Assembly (NCBI GenBank): GCA_043101835.1
Contig: JBICHM010000333.1
Coordinates: forward strand, 1-10,247
DNA: 10,247 nucleotides
Reading direction: 5' to 3'
Source: JBICHM01 sp043101835
Lineage (GTDB): Bacteria; Planctomycetota; Phycisphaerae; Phycisphaerales; UBA1924
Below, in pieces: positions 1 to 5,762 of the stretch. Positions within the stretch are counted from its first letter, which is position 1. Each line of letters opens with the position of its first letter. The notes beneath the pieces are model-generated. The model saw nothing but the letters and a program-made list of their open reading frames with translations, did not search any database and was not told the origin of the DNA. The position numbers were made by a program, and so were the translations under genes.

Positions 1-601
1 GCGCGAAGTCCTTCCCGACCGTCGACAGCGCGCCCCCCCGCTGCGACCGCTCGCGAAAGTGCCACGCCAGCGCGTTGACCATCGTCCCCGAGTTATGGCT
101 CCGCGCCGGGTGCACGATGATGCCCGGGCGTTTGTTGACGACGCACAGCCATTCGTCCTCGAAGAGGATCTCGAGCGGGATGTCCTCCGCCTGGATCTCC
201 GTCGGCGCCGGCGGGGGCACGAGCACCTCCACCACGTCGCCGGCGCGCAGCGTTGTTGAGGGCTTCGGGCGGCGCGCGTTCACCGTCACCTGATCGCTGT
301 CGATCAGGCGCTGCAGCTGCGTGCGGCTCATGAAGGGGATGCGGTCGGTTAGGTAGCGGTCGAGCCGCTTCTGCAGATCGCGCTGCAGGCGGAAGACGAC
401 GCGGCGCGGCGCATCGTCATCGGCCGCGTCCGGCGACTCGTCGGGCAGCAGGTCGTCGCCGGCGACCTCGCGCGACGGCGCCGCCTCGCCGGGGCGCGCG
501 CGCAGCGCGTCGGGATCCACCAGCCCGCCGGGGCGGATGAGCGGTCGATTCTCGGGCGGCGTGTCGCGATCGGCGCCGTCGCGCCGACCTCGCCGGCTCA
601 C
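1..601 (-). CDS. RluA/RluD-family pseudouridine synthase, 3' end missing (runs off the window start)
   Basis: Likely isomerises specific uridines in rRNA (possibly tRNA) to pseudouridine. Two hundred codons are visible. Residues 1-65 are a low-complexity, charged leader. Residues about 68-128 form an S4 RNA-binding domain (QKRLDRYL, MSRTQLQRLIDSDQVTVN, LRAGDVVEV). From about 140 the synthase domain begins with IPLEILFEDEWLCVVNKRPG, then IIVHPARSHNSGTMVNALAW, which are typical RluA/RluD motifs. The window ends just before the expected HRLDxxTSG motif, so the catalytic Asp cannot be checked. I chose the GTG start at 601-599 because it overlaps the TGA of the upstream gene as GTGA, suggesting translational coupling; no Shine-Dalgarno is visible. 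The next plausible in-frame starts lie further in and would remove part of the leader only. The family is clear; the exact target (RluD-like or RluA/C-like) cannot be decided. Confidence 0.9.
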   Translation of the reverse strand, partial: MSRRGRRDGADRDTPPENRPLIRPGGLVDPDALRARPGEAAPSREVAGDDLLPDESPDAADDDAPRRVVFRLQRDLQKRLDRYLTDRIPFMSRTQLQRLIDSDQVTVNARRPKPSTTLRAGDVVEVLVPPPAPTEIQAEDIPLEILFEDEWLCVVNKRPGIIVHPARSHNSGTMVNALAWHFRERSQRGGALSTVGKDFA

Positions 602-1527
602 GGCAGGTCGGGCGGCGGAGTCGTCCCGCCCTCGCCGGCGCCCGACGCCTCACCCTGCGCGGGCGGCTCGGTGGCCGGGGCCGTCTCCACCGGCTGCTCG
701 AGTTCCTCCGCCGGCGCCGGTGTCAGCTCCTCATCGGAGATCAGCGGCGACGGTGGCATGAGCAGGTTCATCCCCGGGCGCTCCTCGTCGTCCGCCTCCG
801 GGTTCACGAGCGGTGACGGCGCAGGCCCGAACGTGCCAGGGTCGCGCGGCGTCACGGTTGCGATCTCTTCCTCGGGAAGCAGCGGCGGGGCGTCGCGCAG
901 GTCGTCGAAGTTCTCAAGCCGATCGCGCGCGACCGTCGCCAGTCGGTGCAGGCCCGCATCGTCGGCGAAGCGCGCGACGTCTTCGAGCGCTGCGCGCGCC
1001 CCGTCCCACTCGCGGAGACTGATCGCCGTCGCCGCCATGCCCCAACGCGCCGCGATCCGCTGCACCGGCCGGCCGGAGTCGGAGCGCGTCGCGCGGTAGG
1101 CCTGTTCATAGAGGTCCGCGGCGCGACGGTAGAGATCGCTCCGGCCTTCCTCGTCAAGGGCGTCCTCGGGATTGAGCACCGACCCGCCCGGCGTCACGCC
1201 GCGCCGGGCCGCGGCGAGGAGGATGTCGGCGGCTTCGATCGTGGCCAGTTCCGCCACCGCGCCGCGCCCGTCATGGTCGCGCGCGACCGCGAGCAGCGCG
1301 TCCGGGCTGCCGCTGATCCGGGCCTGCTCGAGCTGGAAGAACGCCTCGTCGCGCGACTCGACCTGCTTGCCCTTCCACCAGTCGTTGGCCACGTAGATGA
1401 CCAGGACGATCAGGACCAGCGTGAGGATGCGCGGGCCCCACTTGTTCAGCCAGTCGATGAAGTCCTGGTTCAGCCGGGACTCGGTCAGTCCGGCGCCCTC
1501 GGTGATCTTCTGTTGGCGTTGGTCCAT
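598..1527 (-). CDS. Single-pass membrane protein with TPR-like helical domain (YfgM-like architecture)
   Basis: The protein has 309 residues. Residues 1-30 are polar and probably cytoplasmic. Residues about 31-51 form one hydrophobic helix (ILTLVLIVLVIYVANDWW). Residues about 55-210 are Ala-rich amphipathic helices (for example AVAELATIEAADILLAAA and YRRAADLYEQAYRA) that look like tetratricopeptide-type repeats. Residues about 212-309 are a Pro/Glu/Thr-rich, probably disordered tail ending TTPPPDLP. The order short N-terminus, one helix, TPR-like domain resembles YfgM, a SecYEG/BamB-associated protein, but similarity in sequence is not obvious and the long tail is different. The ATG at 1527-1525 is preferred: it has a Shine-Dalgarno GGAAGAG 5 bases upstream, and the longer in-frame extension reads Arg-rich shadow sequence antisense-like to real coding and overlaps the upstream gene. 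The stop overlaps the start of the next gene (GTGA). A role in envelope protein folding or scaffolding is inference. Confidence 0.85.
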   Translation of the reverse strand: MDQRQQKITEGAGLTESRLNQDFIDWLNKWGPRILTLVLIVLVIYVANDWWKGKQVESRDEAFFQLEQARISGSPDALLAVARDHDGRGAVAELATIEAADILLAAARRGVTPGGSVLNPEDALDEEGRSDLYRRAADLYEQAYRATRSDSGRPVQRIAARWGMAATAISLREWDGARAALEDVARFADDAGLHRLATVARDRLENFDDLRDAPPLLPEEEIATVTPRDPGTFGPAPSPLVNPEADDEERPGMNLLMPPSPLISDEELTPAPAEELEQPVETAPATEPPAQGEASGAGEGGTTPPPDLP

Positions 1528-1532
1528 TGGTG

Positions 1533-1539
1533 CTCTTCC
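1533..1539 (-). promoter_or_regulatory. Shine-Dalgarno that decides the start of the TPR-like membrane protein
   Basis: The minus strand reads GGAAGAG, then CACCA, then ATG (1527-1525). The 5-base spacer is acceptable, and this supports the 309-residue product over a longer in-frame reading. An imperfect inverted repeat (CCGGGGCG-CCGA-CGCCCGG, 1538-1556) touches the 5' edge of the site, so the site could be partly masked in the mRNA. Confidence 0.6.
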
Positions 1540-1633
1540 GGGCGTCGGCGCCCCGGCAAAATGCCTGACTCGACACCCCGCGCGGGCGCGACGGGGAACC
1601 GAGCAGGGTACGCCGGAACCCCCCTTCCCGCAA

Positions 1634-2632
1634 TCAGTTCGGGGCTTTGTCGGGCAGACTGACCGGCCCGTCGAGGCCCGGAAGCCGCCACGGGCCCGGC
1701 CAGGCCAGCGAGGCGTCCGGCACAAGACGCCGGCGGATCGCCGCCGCCAGTTCGGCGACGCCCGAACCGCCGGCTCCGGCCGCCGTCTGCAGCGTCGCGC
1801 CCGGCGCCGGCGCGAGGTCTGCGCGCACGCCGACGCGCAGCGTTGGACGCCCAGCCAGGCCCGGCGGCGTCGGACACGGGTGCGACGCGTCCTCACAGAG
1901 AACCAGCAGGTCGGCGCTGCGCGCCGCGTCGAGCGCCGCGGCTGCGGCCTCGCGCTCCACGCCGAACGCGTTCTCGCGAAGGCCGGGGGTGTCGATCCAG
2001 CGCACCGCGACGCCGTCGAGCACGAGCAGCGCCCCGACATGGTCGCGCGTCGCGCCCGGCTCGTCGGCGACGATGCTCACGCGAGCCCCCGCCAGCGCGT
2101 TGAGCAGGGTGCTCTTCCCGATGTTCGGCGCCCCGAGCGCCACCACGAGCGCCGGCTCGAGCAGCGCGTGCAGCGCGCGCGAATGGGCGTCGATCTCGGC
2201 GGTGTCGTAGACCGCCTCTCCTGACTCCTGTGCGCGCCATCGGCGGGGCTGATCGAGCAGCAGATCGACCGCGCGTGGGCTCAGGACGCGCGAAAGCGCA
2301 TCCAACGCGCGCGCCTCGTGCGCATCCGCCGCCTCGGGCCAGGCGTGCCGGAGATCCCCGTGGGGCGCCGAGACCACCCCCGCGCGCTCAATCGCTTCGC
2401 ACAGCCGTCGCACGAGCTGCGCGCCACCGTGGGGCGTCAGATGACAGCTGGATGCATGCCAGCGACAGACGAGCCCGCGGTCCACGCCCGCCAGATCACG
2501 CAGCGCGACCGCGCCGACCTCGACAGGCCGGATCCCAATCGCCGCCAGCGCGCCGTCTACATCACCGGTGAGTTCAATGACGCCCACCGCGCCGGGCGTG
2601 CGCGCCGTCGCAACTCGGTACTGCGCGTTCAC
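1634..2632 (-). CDS. Short, divergent MnmE/TrmE-like GTPase lacking the C-terminal Cys motif
   Basis: The protein has 332 residues against about 450 for MnmE, the GTPase that with MnmG modifies U34 of some tRNAs. Residues 1-90 resemble the tetrahydrofolate-binding N-terminal domain (VATARTPGAVGVIELTG; HLTPHGGAQLVRRL). Residues about 95-160 match the first half of the helical domain (LDALSRVLSPRAVDLLL). The G domain follows: G1 GAPNIGKS at 167-174, G2 GATRD at 193-197, G3 DTPG at 214-217 (MnmE usually has DTAG). The G4 position reads VRAD (269-272) instead of NKxD, so the Asn and Lys are lost while Asp remains. G5 looks like TAAG at 283-286. The protein ends soon after, without the second half of the helical domain and without the C-terminal CIGK-type motif. 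It starts at GTG, overlapping the coaX stop as GTGA. The reading frame is clean, so this is a divergent paralogue or specialised form and not an obvious pseudogene. Whether it modifies tRNA is doubtful. Confidence 0.85.
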   Translation of the reverse strand: MNAQYRVATARTPGAVGVIELTGDVDGALAAIGIRPVEVGAVALRDLAGVDRGLVCRWHASSCHLTPHGGAQLVRRLCEAIERAGVVSAPHGDLRHAWPEAADAHEARALDALSRVLSPRAVDLLLDQPRRWRAQESGEAVYDTAEIDAHSRALHALLEPALVVALGAPNIGKSTLLNALAGARVSIVADEPGATRDHVGALLVLDGVAVRWIDTPGLRENAFGVEREAAAAALDAARSADLLVLCEDASHPCPTPPGLAGRPTLRVGVRADLAPAPGATLQTAAGAGGSGVAELAAAIRRRLVPDASLAWPGPWRLPGLDGPVSLPDKAPN

Positions 2633-3438
2633 GCCTCGTCGTCGGGGCCTTCGGCGGCGGCGAGCCGGCGCGCCGCGGTCATGCTGAGCGCCACGCCCTG
2701 CAGCACGAGATCGGGCACGATCTGCTCGATGAACTCGTCGCCTTCGAAGAGCGTCTCTGCGTCGCCGCCGGTCGCGATGATGCGCGGGTACGCGCCGTAG
2801 CGCTCGGCGTATCGCTCGGCAAGGGCGCGCACGGCGCCGCGGATGCCGAAGAACACGCCGTTGAGCATCGCCTCGCGCGTCGACTTTCCGAACGTCTCGG
2901 GGTCGGGGCGCTCAAAGGGCACCTCGGGAAGCTGCGCCGTCTGCTCGCGCAGCGCGCGGAGCATCATCGCGGCCCCCGGTGCGATCGCCCCGCCGTGGAA
3001 GGTCCCCTCGCCGTCGACGAAATCGATCGTCACCGCCGTGCCGGCGTCCACGACCACGCACGCCTGACGCGCGAGGCGAAACGCGGCGAGCGCGGCCAGC
3101 AGACGGTCCTGCCCCGTCGTGTGCCGTTCACCGAGCGTGTGCGCGATGGGGATGGCCAGGTCGACGCCCAGACGAAGCACCGGCGCGCTCGTGCGCTCGG
3201 CGAGGGCGGCGGCGAGCGGATCGGCGACCCGCGCATTCACTGACGCGATGACCACAGCGCCGCCGGGCGCCTCCTCCACCTCGCGCGCCGCCGCGGCGAT
3301 CGCATCAACCAGCGCCGCGCCGTCGCTGTTGGTTTCGAGGCGCGTCGAGACAGCGTCATCGCCTTCGAAGACGCCGAAGCGGGTGCGCGTGTTGCCGATG
3401 CTGACGGCGACAATCCGGTCGTGCTGGGGCTCATTCAT
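2629..3438 (-). CDS. coaX: Type III pantothenate kinase (CoaX)
   Basis: Phosphorylates pantothenate with ATP, the first committed step of coenzyme A synthesis, in the cytoplasm. The 269-residue length is normal for the family. Visible ASKHA-fold motifs are the first phosphate loop IGNTRTRFGVF (14-24), the GxDR motif TGQDRLLAALAA (108-119, Asp111 the likely catalytic base by analogy with GADR in characterised CoaX), the second phosphate motif VVDAGTAVTIDF (129-140), GGAIAPGAAMMLRAL (149-163) and ATGGDAETL (222-230). Oddly the first motif has Ser13 where the family usually has Asp (DxGNT). ATG at 3438-3436 is chosen because there is no other start codon between the upstream stop and the first conserved strand; no Shine-Dalgarno is seen. 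It follows the YihY-like gene by 28 bases and overlaps the MnmE-like gene by 4 (GTGA). Type III kinases are not feedback-inhibited by CoA in characterised members. Confidence 0.93.
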   Translation of the reverse strand: MNEPQHDRIVAVSIGNTRTRFGVFEGDDAVSTRLETNSDGAALVDAIAAAAREVEEAPGGAVVIASVNARVADPLAAALAERTSAPVLRLGVDLAIPIAHTLGERHTTGQDRLLAALAAFRLARQACVVVDAGTAVTIDFVDGEGTFHGGAIAPGAAMMLRALREQTAQLPEVPFERPDPETFGKSTREAMLNGVFFGIRGAVRALAERYAERYGAYPRIIATGGDAETLFEGDEFIEQIVPDLVLQGVALSMTAARRLAAAEGPDDEA

Positions 3439-3466
3439 CGGCGAATCGTACGCGCCGGGCTTGTCG

Positions 3467-4777
3467 CTAGTCGCCCACCGCGGCGGCGAGGTCGGCGATC
3501 GACCGGTCGCCGAGCGCCTCGCCCTGGCGGCGACGAAGCTCGCCGAGAACGCCCGATGCGCCCGTGCGCCGGGCGTTCGCGACGACATCGCGTGCAAGAA
3601 TCGACGCCGCGGGCCGGGCGAGGGCGTATCCCTCGAACTCCCCCTCGTCGTCCATGACGCGCGCGACGAGGTCGTCGGCGTCGAGGCGCGCGAGGGCCTC
3701 CAGCACCACCGACTCGGGGGCCTCCAGACGGTCGGCGAGCGCCTGCGGGTCGCCGACCCGGCCCTCGTCGAAGGACCGCGCAAGCTCCACGAGCAGCGCG
3801 ACGCGCAGGAGCGGGTCGATCGGCCCGGTCCGATCGATGTCCTGAAGCAGGTGGCCCGGGCGGAGCGTCTGGATCGCCTGGCTCAGCTGAATGCCGAAGA
3901 GCACGCACAGCCATGTGATGTACACCCAGAGCAGGAAGATCGGGATGAGCGCCAGCGAGCCGTAGAACCGCGCATACCCCGTCGCGAAACCGAGATACTC
4001 GCGGAAGGCGAACTTGCCGGCCTCCCAGAGCACGGCCGCGACGAATGCGCCGATCAGCGCGGGGCGCAGGCGCACGCGCGCATCGGGCACGACCGTGTAC
4101 GCAAGCAGCAGGAGCAGCCACGAGATCGTGAAGGTCACGAGCACGCCGGCGAGCGACACCACCGCCTGCCCCCCCACCGTTTCGACGATCGATCGAAACT
4201 GCTCGCCCACGTAGAACGACGCGAGCAGACCGATCGGTCCAAGCGTGAGGATGGTCCACGAGCGGCTGATGCGCGCAACCAGCGACCGGCGCACCTCGGT
4301 GCGGTAGATCGCGTTGAATGCGCGCTCGATCTCCAGCAGCAGCGAGACGCCGGCGTAGACCAGCACGATCACGCCGACGATGCCGATCGCGGCGAAGTTG
4401 ATGCTGCCGATGCGCTGCACCAGCGTCTCCACCCAGTCGGCGGCGGTCATGGCCGATTCACCGTCGGCCTGCGGGATCTGCAGGTTGTCGAGGCCGGCGT
4501 ACTGCATCAGCTGCTCGACCTGGCTGGTGATCTGCGATTCGGTCGAGAAGAAGCGCAGCACGACGAGGCCGAGCACGAAGGTCGGCACGAGGCTGAAGAC
4601 CGTGCGGTAGGTCAACGCCGCGCCCATCTGCTGTGCCTTGATGGCGCGGAGCTGACGGGCGCAGTGGATCGAGAGCTCAATGAAATCGCGTCCGGCGCGC
4701 TGCCAGCGCGTGAGCTCCTTCTCGGGGCTCTCGAGCAGGCGCACGGCGCCGTCGATCGTCGCGCGGATCGGGTTCAC
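3467..4777 (-). CDS. yihY: YihY/BrkB-family (YhjD-like) integral membrane protein
   Basis: The 436-residue protein has about six predicted membrane helices, near residues 55-77, 128-150, 174-192, 205-230, 238-257 and 273-298. The family signature is seen in QMGAALTYRTVFSLVPTFV (50-68), YAGVSLLLEIERAFNAIY (141-158), VVPDARVRLRPALIGAFVAA (229-248) and YARFYGSLALIPIFLLWVYI (268-287). E. coli YihY was once called RNase BN, an assignment that was withdrawn; the function of the family is not settled. After the membrane part, residues about 318-436 form a soluble domain with helix-turn-helix-like spacing (LADRLEAPESVVLEALARL), often seen as a winged-helix-like tail in this family. The GTG start at 4777-4775 overlaps the TGA of the pseudouridine synthase gene (GTGA) with a weak GAGG 4 bases upstream. 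It is inferred to be co-transcribed with its neighbours. Confidence 0.9.
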   Translation of the reverse strand: MNPIRATIDGAVRLLESPEKELTRWQRAGRDFIELSIHCARQLRAIKAQQMGAALTYRTVFSLVPTFVLGLVVLRFFSTESQITSQVEQLMQYAGLDNLQIPQADGESAMTAADWVETLVQRIGSINFAAIGIVGVIVLVYAGVSLLLEIERAFNAIYRTEVRRSLVARISRSWTILTLGPIGLLASFYVGEQFRSIVETVGGQAVVSLAGVLVTFTISWLLLLLAYTVVPDARVRLRPALIGAFVAAVLWEAGKFAFREYLGFATGYARFYGSLALIPIFLLWVYITWLCVLFGIQLSQAIQTLRPGHLLQDIDRTGPIDPLLRVALLVELARSFDEGRVGDPQALADRLEAPESVVLEALARLDADDLVARVMDDEGEFEGYALARPAASILARDVVANARRTGASGVLGELRRRQGEALGDRSIADLAAAVGD

Positions 4778-5628
4778 GACGCCTCGGGGCGCGGCGCGCG
4801 CGAACGGGCCGCGCCGGGCTTTGTGGCGCGCCGGCGCGCCTCGCCCGCCGCGCGGCGCAGCTCGCCAAGTTCGGTGTAGGAAAGCTCACGCCACTCGCCG
4901 ACGGCCAGCCCCTTCAGTCGGAGCGGGCCGAGGCGCGTGCGCATCAGCCGACGCACCGGAAAGCCCACCTCCGCGAACATGCGCCGCACCTGCCGGTTGC
5001 GTCCTTCCTTGAGCGTCACATCCAGCACCGTGCGGTCCCGGTCGCGCCGCACAATCCGCAGGCGCACCGGCGCGGTGCGCGCAGCGCCCACCGTCTCGCC
5101 GTCGCGACGGTCCGCGAGGTACACGCCGTGGCCGAGGCGCGCCCCGGCGTCGGTGTCGAGCGACCCCTTCAGCGTCGCGCGATACACCTTCTCCACACCG
5201 AACTTCGGATGCGTGAGCAGGTTCGTCAGCGCACCGTCGTTGGTCATCAGCAGCAGGCCGCTGGTGTCGTAGTCGAGTCGCCCCACCGGGGCCAGCCGCG
5301 CGTTCGACGGGTGCCGGACCATCTCGGCGACCGTGCGCCGGCCGCCCGGGTCGTCCATCGTCGTCACGCTGCGGCGCGGCTTGTGCAGCATCACATAGAT
5401 ATGACGCTCCGGCGCCTGAAGCCGCCGACCGGAGACCACGATGCGATCTTCGAGCGGGTCCACCCACGCGGGCAGTTCGGTGACGAGGCGCCCGTTCACC
5501 GAAACCTCACCCTGCTCGATAAGGGCCTCGCAGTGTCGGCGCGAGCCAACGCCCGCCTCAGCGAGCGCCTTCTGCAGGCGCACGCCGCGGGACGCGTCGC
5601 GCAGGATCTCATCGGAGGGGTGGGTCAC
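4774..5628 (-). CDS. rluB: RsuA/RluB-family 23S/16S rRNA pseudouridine synthase
   Basis: Converts a specific uridine of ribosomal RNA into pseudouridine; E. coli RluB acts on 23S U2605. In 284 residues there is an S4 RNA-binding domain at about 17-64 (RLQKALAEAGVGSRRHCEAL, VSVNGRLV), then the synthase domain with YVMLHKPRRSVTTMDD (78-93), the catalytic motif GRLDYDTSGLLLMTNDG (116-132, catalytic Asp119 present), TLKGSLDTDAGARLGHGV and the family motif LKEGRNRQVRRMF (206-218). The C-terminal 25 residues are a basic Ala/Arg tail. The choice between RluB, RluE, RluF and RsuA is by length and by the S4 domain, so the target base is not certain. The GTG at 5628-5626 is the only sensible start; no Shine-Dalgarno precedes it, and a TAGAAT hexamer lies 7 bases before it, which would fit a nearly leaderless transcript. 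It is the first gene of the minus-strand cluster. Confidence 0.93.
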   Translation of the reverse strand: MTHPSDEILRDASRGVRLQKALAEAGVGSRRHCEALIEQGEVSVNGRLVTELPAWVDPLEDRIVVSGRRLQAPERHIYVMLHKPRRSVTTMDDPGGRRTVAEMVRHPSNARLAPVGRLDYDTSGLLLMTNDGALTNLLTHPKFGVEKVYRATLKGSLDTDAGARLGHGVYLADRRDGETVGAARTAPVRLRIVRRDRDRTVLDVTLKEGRNRQVRRMFAEVGFPVRRLMRTRLGPLRLKGLAVGEWRELSYTELGELRRAAGEARRRATKPGAARSRAPRPEAS

Positions 5629-5635
5629 GGTTCTG

Positions 5636-5641
5636 ATTCTA
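5636..5641 (-). promoter_or_regulatory. Candidate -10 element for a near-leaderless minus-strand operon transcript
   Basis: The minus strand reads TAGAAT (one mismatch to TATAAT) ending 7 bases before the GTG of the RluB-family gene. Transcription would start at about 5629-5628, next to the start codon, which matches the absence of a Shine-Dalgarno there. No good -35 hexamer is seen (TCCCAG at a 17-base spacing). This is a pattern-based proposal only. Confidence 0.4.
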
Positions 5642-5654
5642 TTCGGCGACCCGA

Positions 5655-5696
5655 GGCCCTGGGATCAGGGCCGCTTTTGTGCGGATCCGAGTCCGC
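5655..5696. repeat. Two adjacent inverted repeats in the divergent intergenic region
   Basis: The first is a perfect 6-bp repeat, GGCCCT-gggatc-AGGGCC (5655-5672), followed on the plus strand by GCTTTTG. The second is a 5-bp repeat, GCGGA-tccgag-TCCGC (5681-5696). The first covers the -35 area of the proposed leftward promoter. They could be an operator, or leader hairpins for the rightward gene; the first with its T-run has a weak terminator look. In DNA of this GC content short inverted repeats also occur by chance. Confidence 0.4.
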
Positions 5697-5750
5697 TGCC
5701 CGATACACACCCCTGCACGCGGCGCGGGCAGGAGGCCGGCGCCGCCCGGA

Positions 5751-5756
5751 AGGAGG
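5751..5756 (+). promoter_or_regulatory. Strong Shine-Dalgarno (AGGAGG) of the coiled-coil gene
   Basis: AGGAGG is followed by six bases (CCACGG) and then the ATG at 5763-5765. This near-perfect site decides the start against an earlier in-frame ATG at 5679, and contrasts with the absent or weak sites of most genes in the opposite operon. Confidence 0.8.
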
Positions 5757-5762
5757 CCACGG

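Noticed and set aside
1528..2040. In-frame N-terminal extension of the TPR-like membrane protein up to 2040 (480 residues)
   Set aside because: The added part overlaps the MnmE-like gene in another frame and is Arg/Pro-rich shadow sequence. The ATG at 1527 has a good GGAAGAG site and places the membrane helix near the N-terminus.
3439..3783. In-frame N-terminal extension of CoaX up to 3783 (384 residues)
   Set aside because: The extension overlaps the YihY-like coding region and adds about 115 low-complexity residues not found in CoaX. The ATG at 3438 gives normal family length.
3119..4879. A 586-codon plus-strand open reading frame opposite coaX and the YihY-like gene
   Set aside because: It is antisense to two genes with clear family motifs. 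Its product is rich in Arg, His, Asp and Glu, as expected for the opposite strand of GC-rich coding DNA, and shows no domain. No Shine-Dalgarno supports it.
5655..5680. Intrinsic terminator on the plus strand (GGCCCT hairpin followed by GCTTTTG)
   Set aside because: No gene ends just upstream on the plus strand, the stem is only 6 bp and the T-run is 4. I kept it as an inverted repeat and did not call a terminator.
5677..5707. Sigma-70-type promoter for the coiled-coil gene (TTGTGC ... GATACA)
   Set aside because: The hexamers are poor matches and the 19-base spacing is long, so I could not support it.
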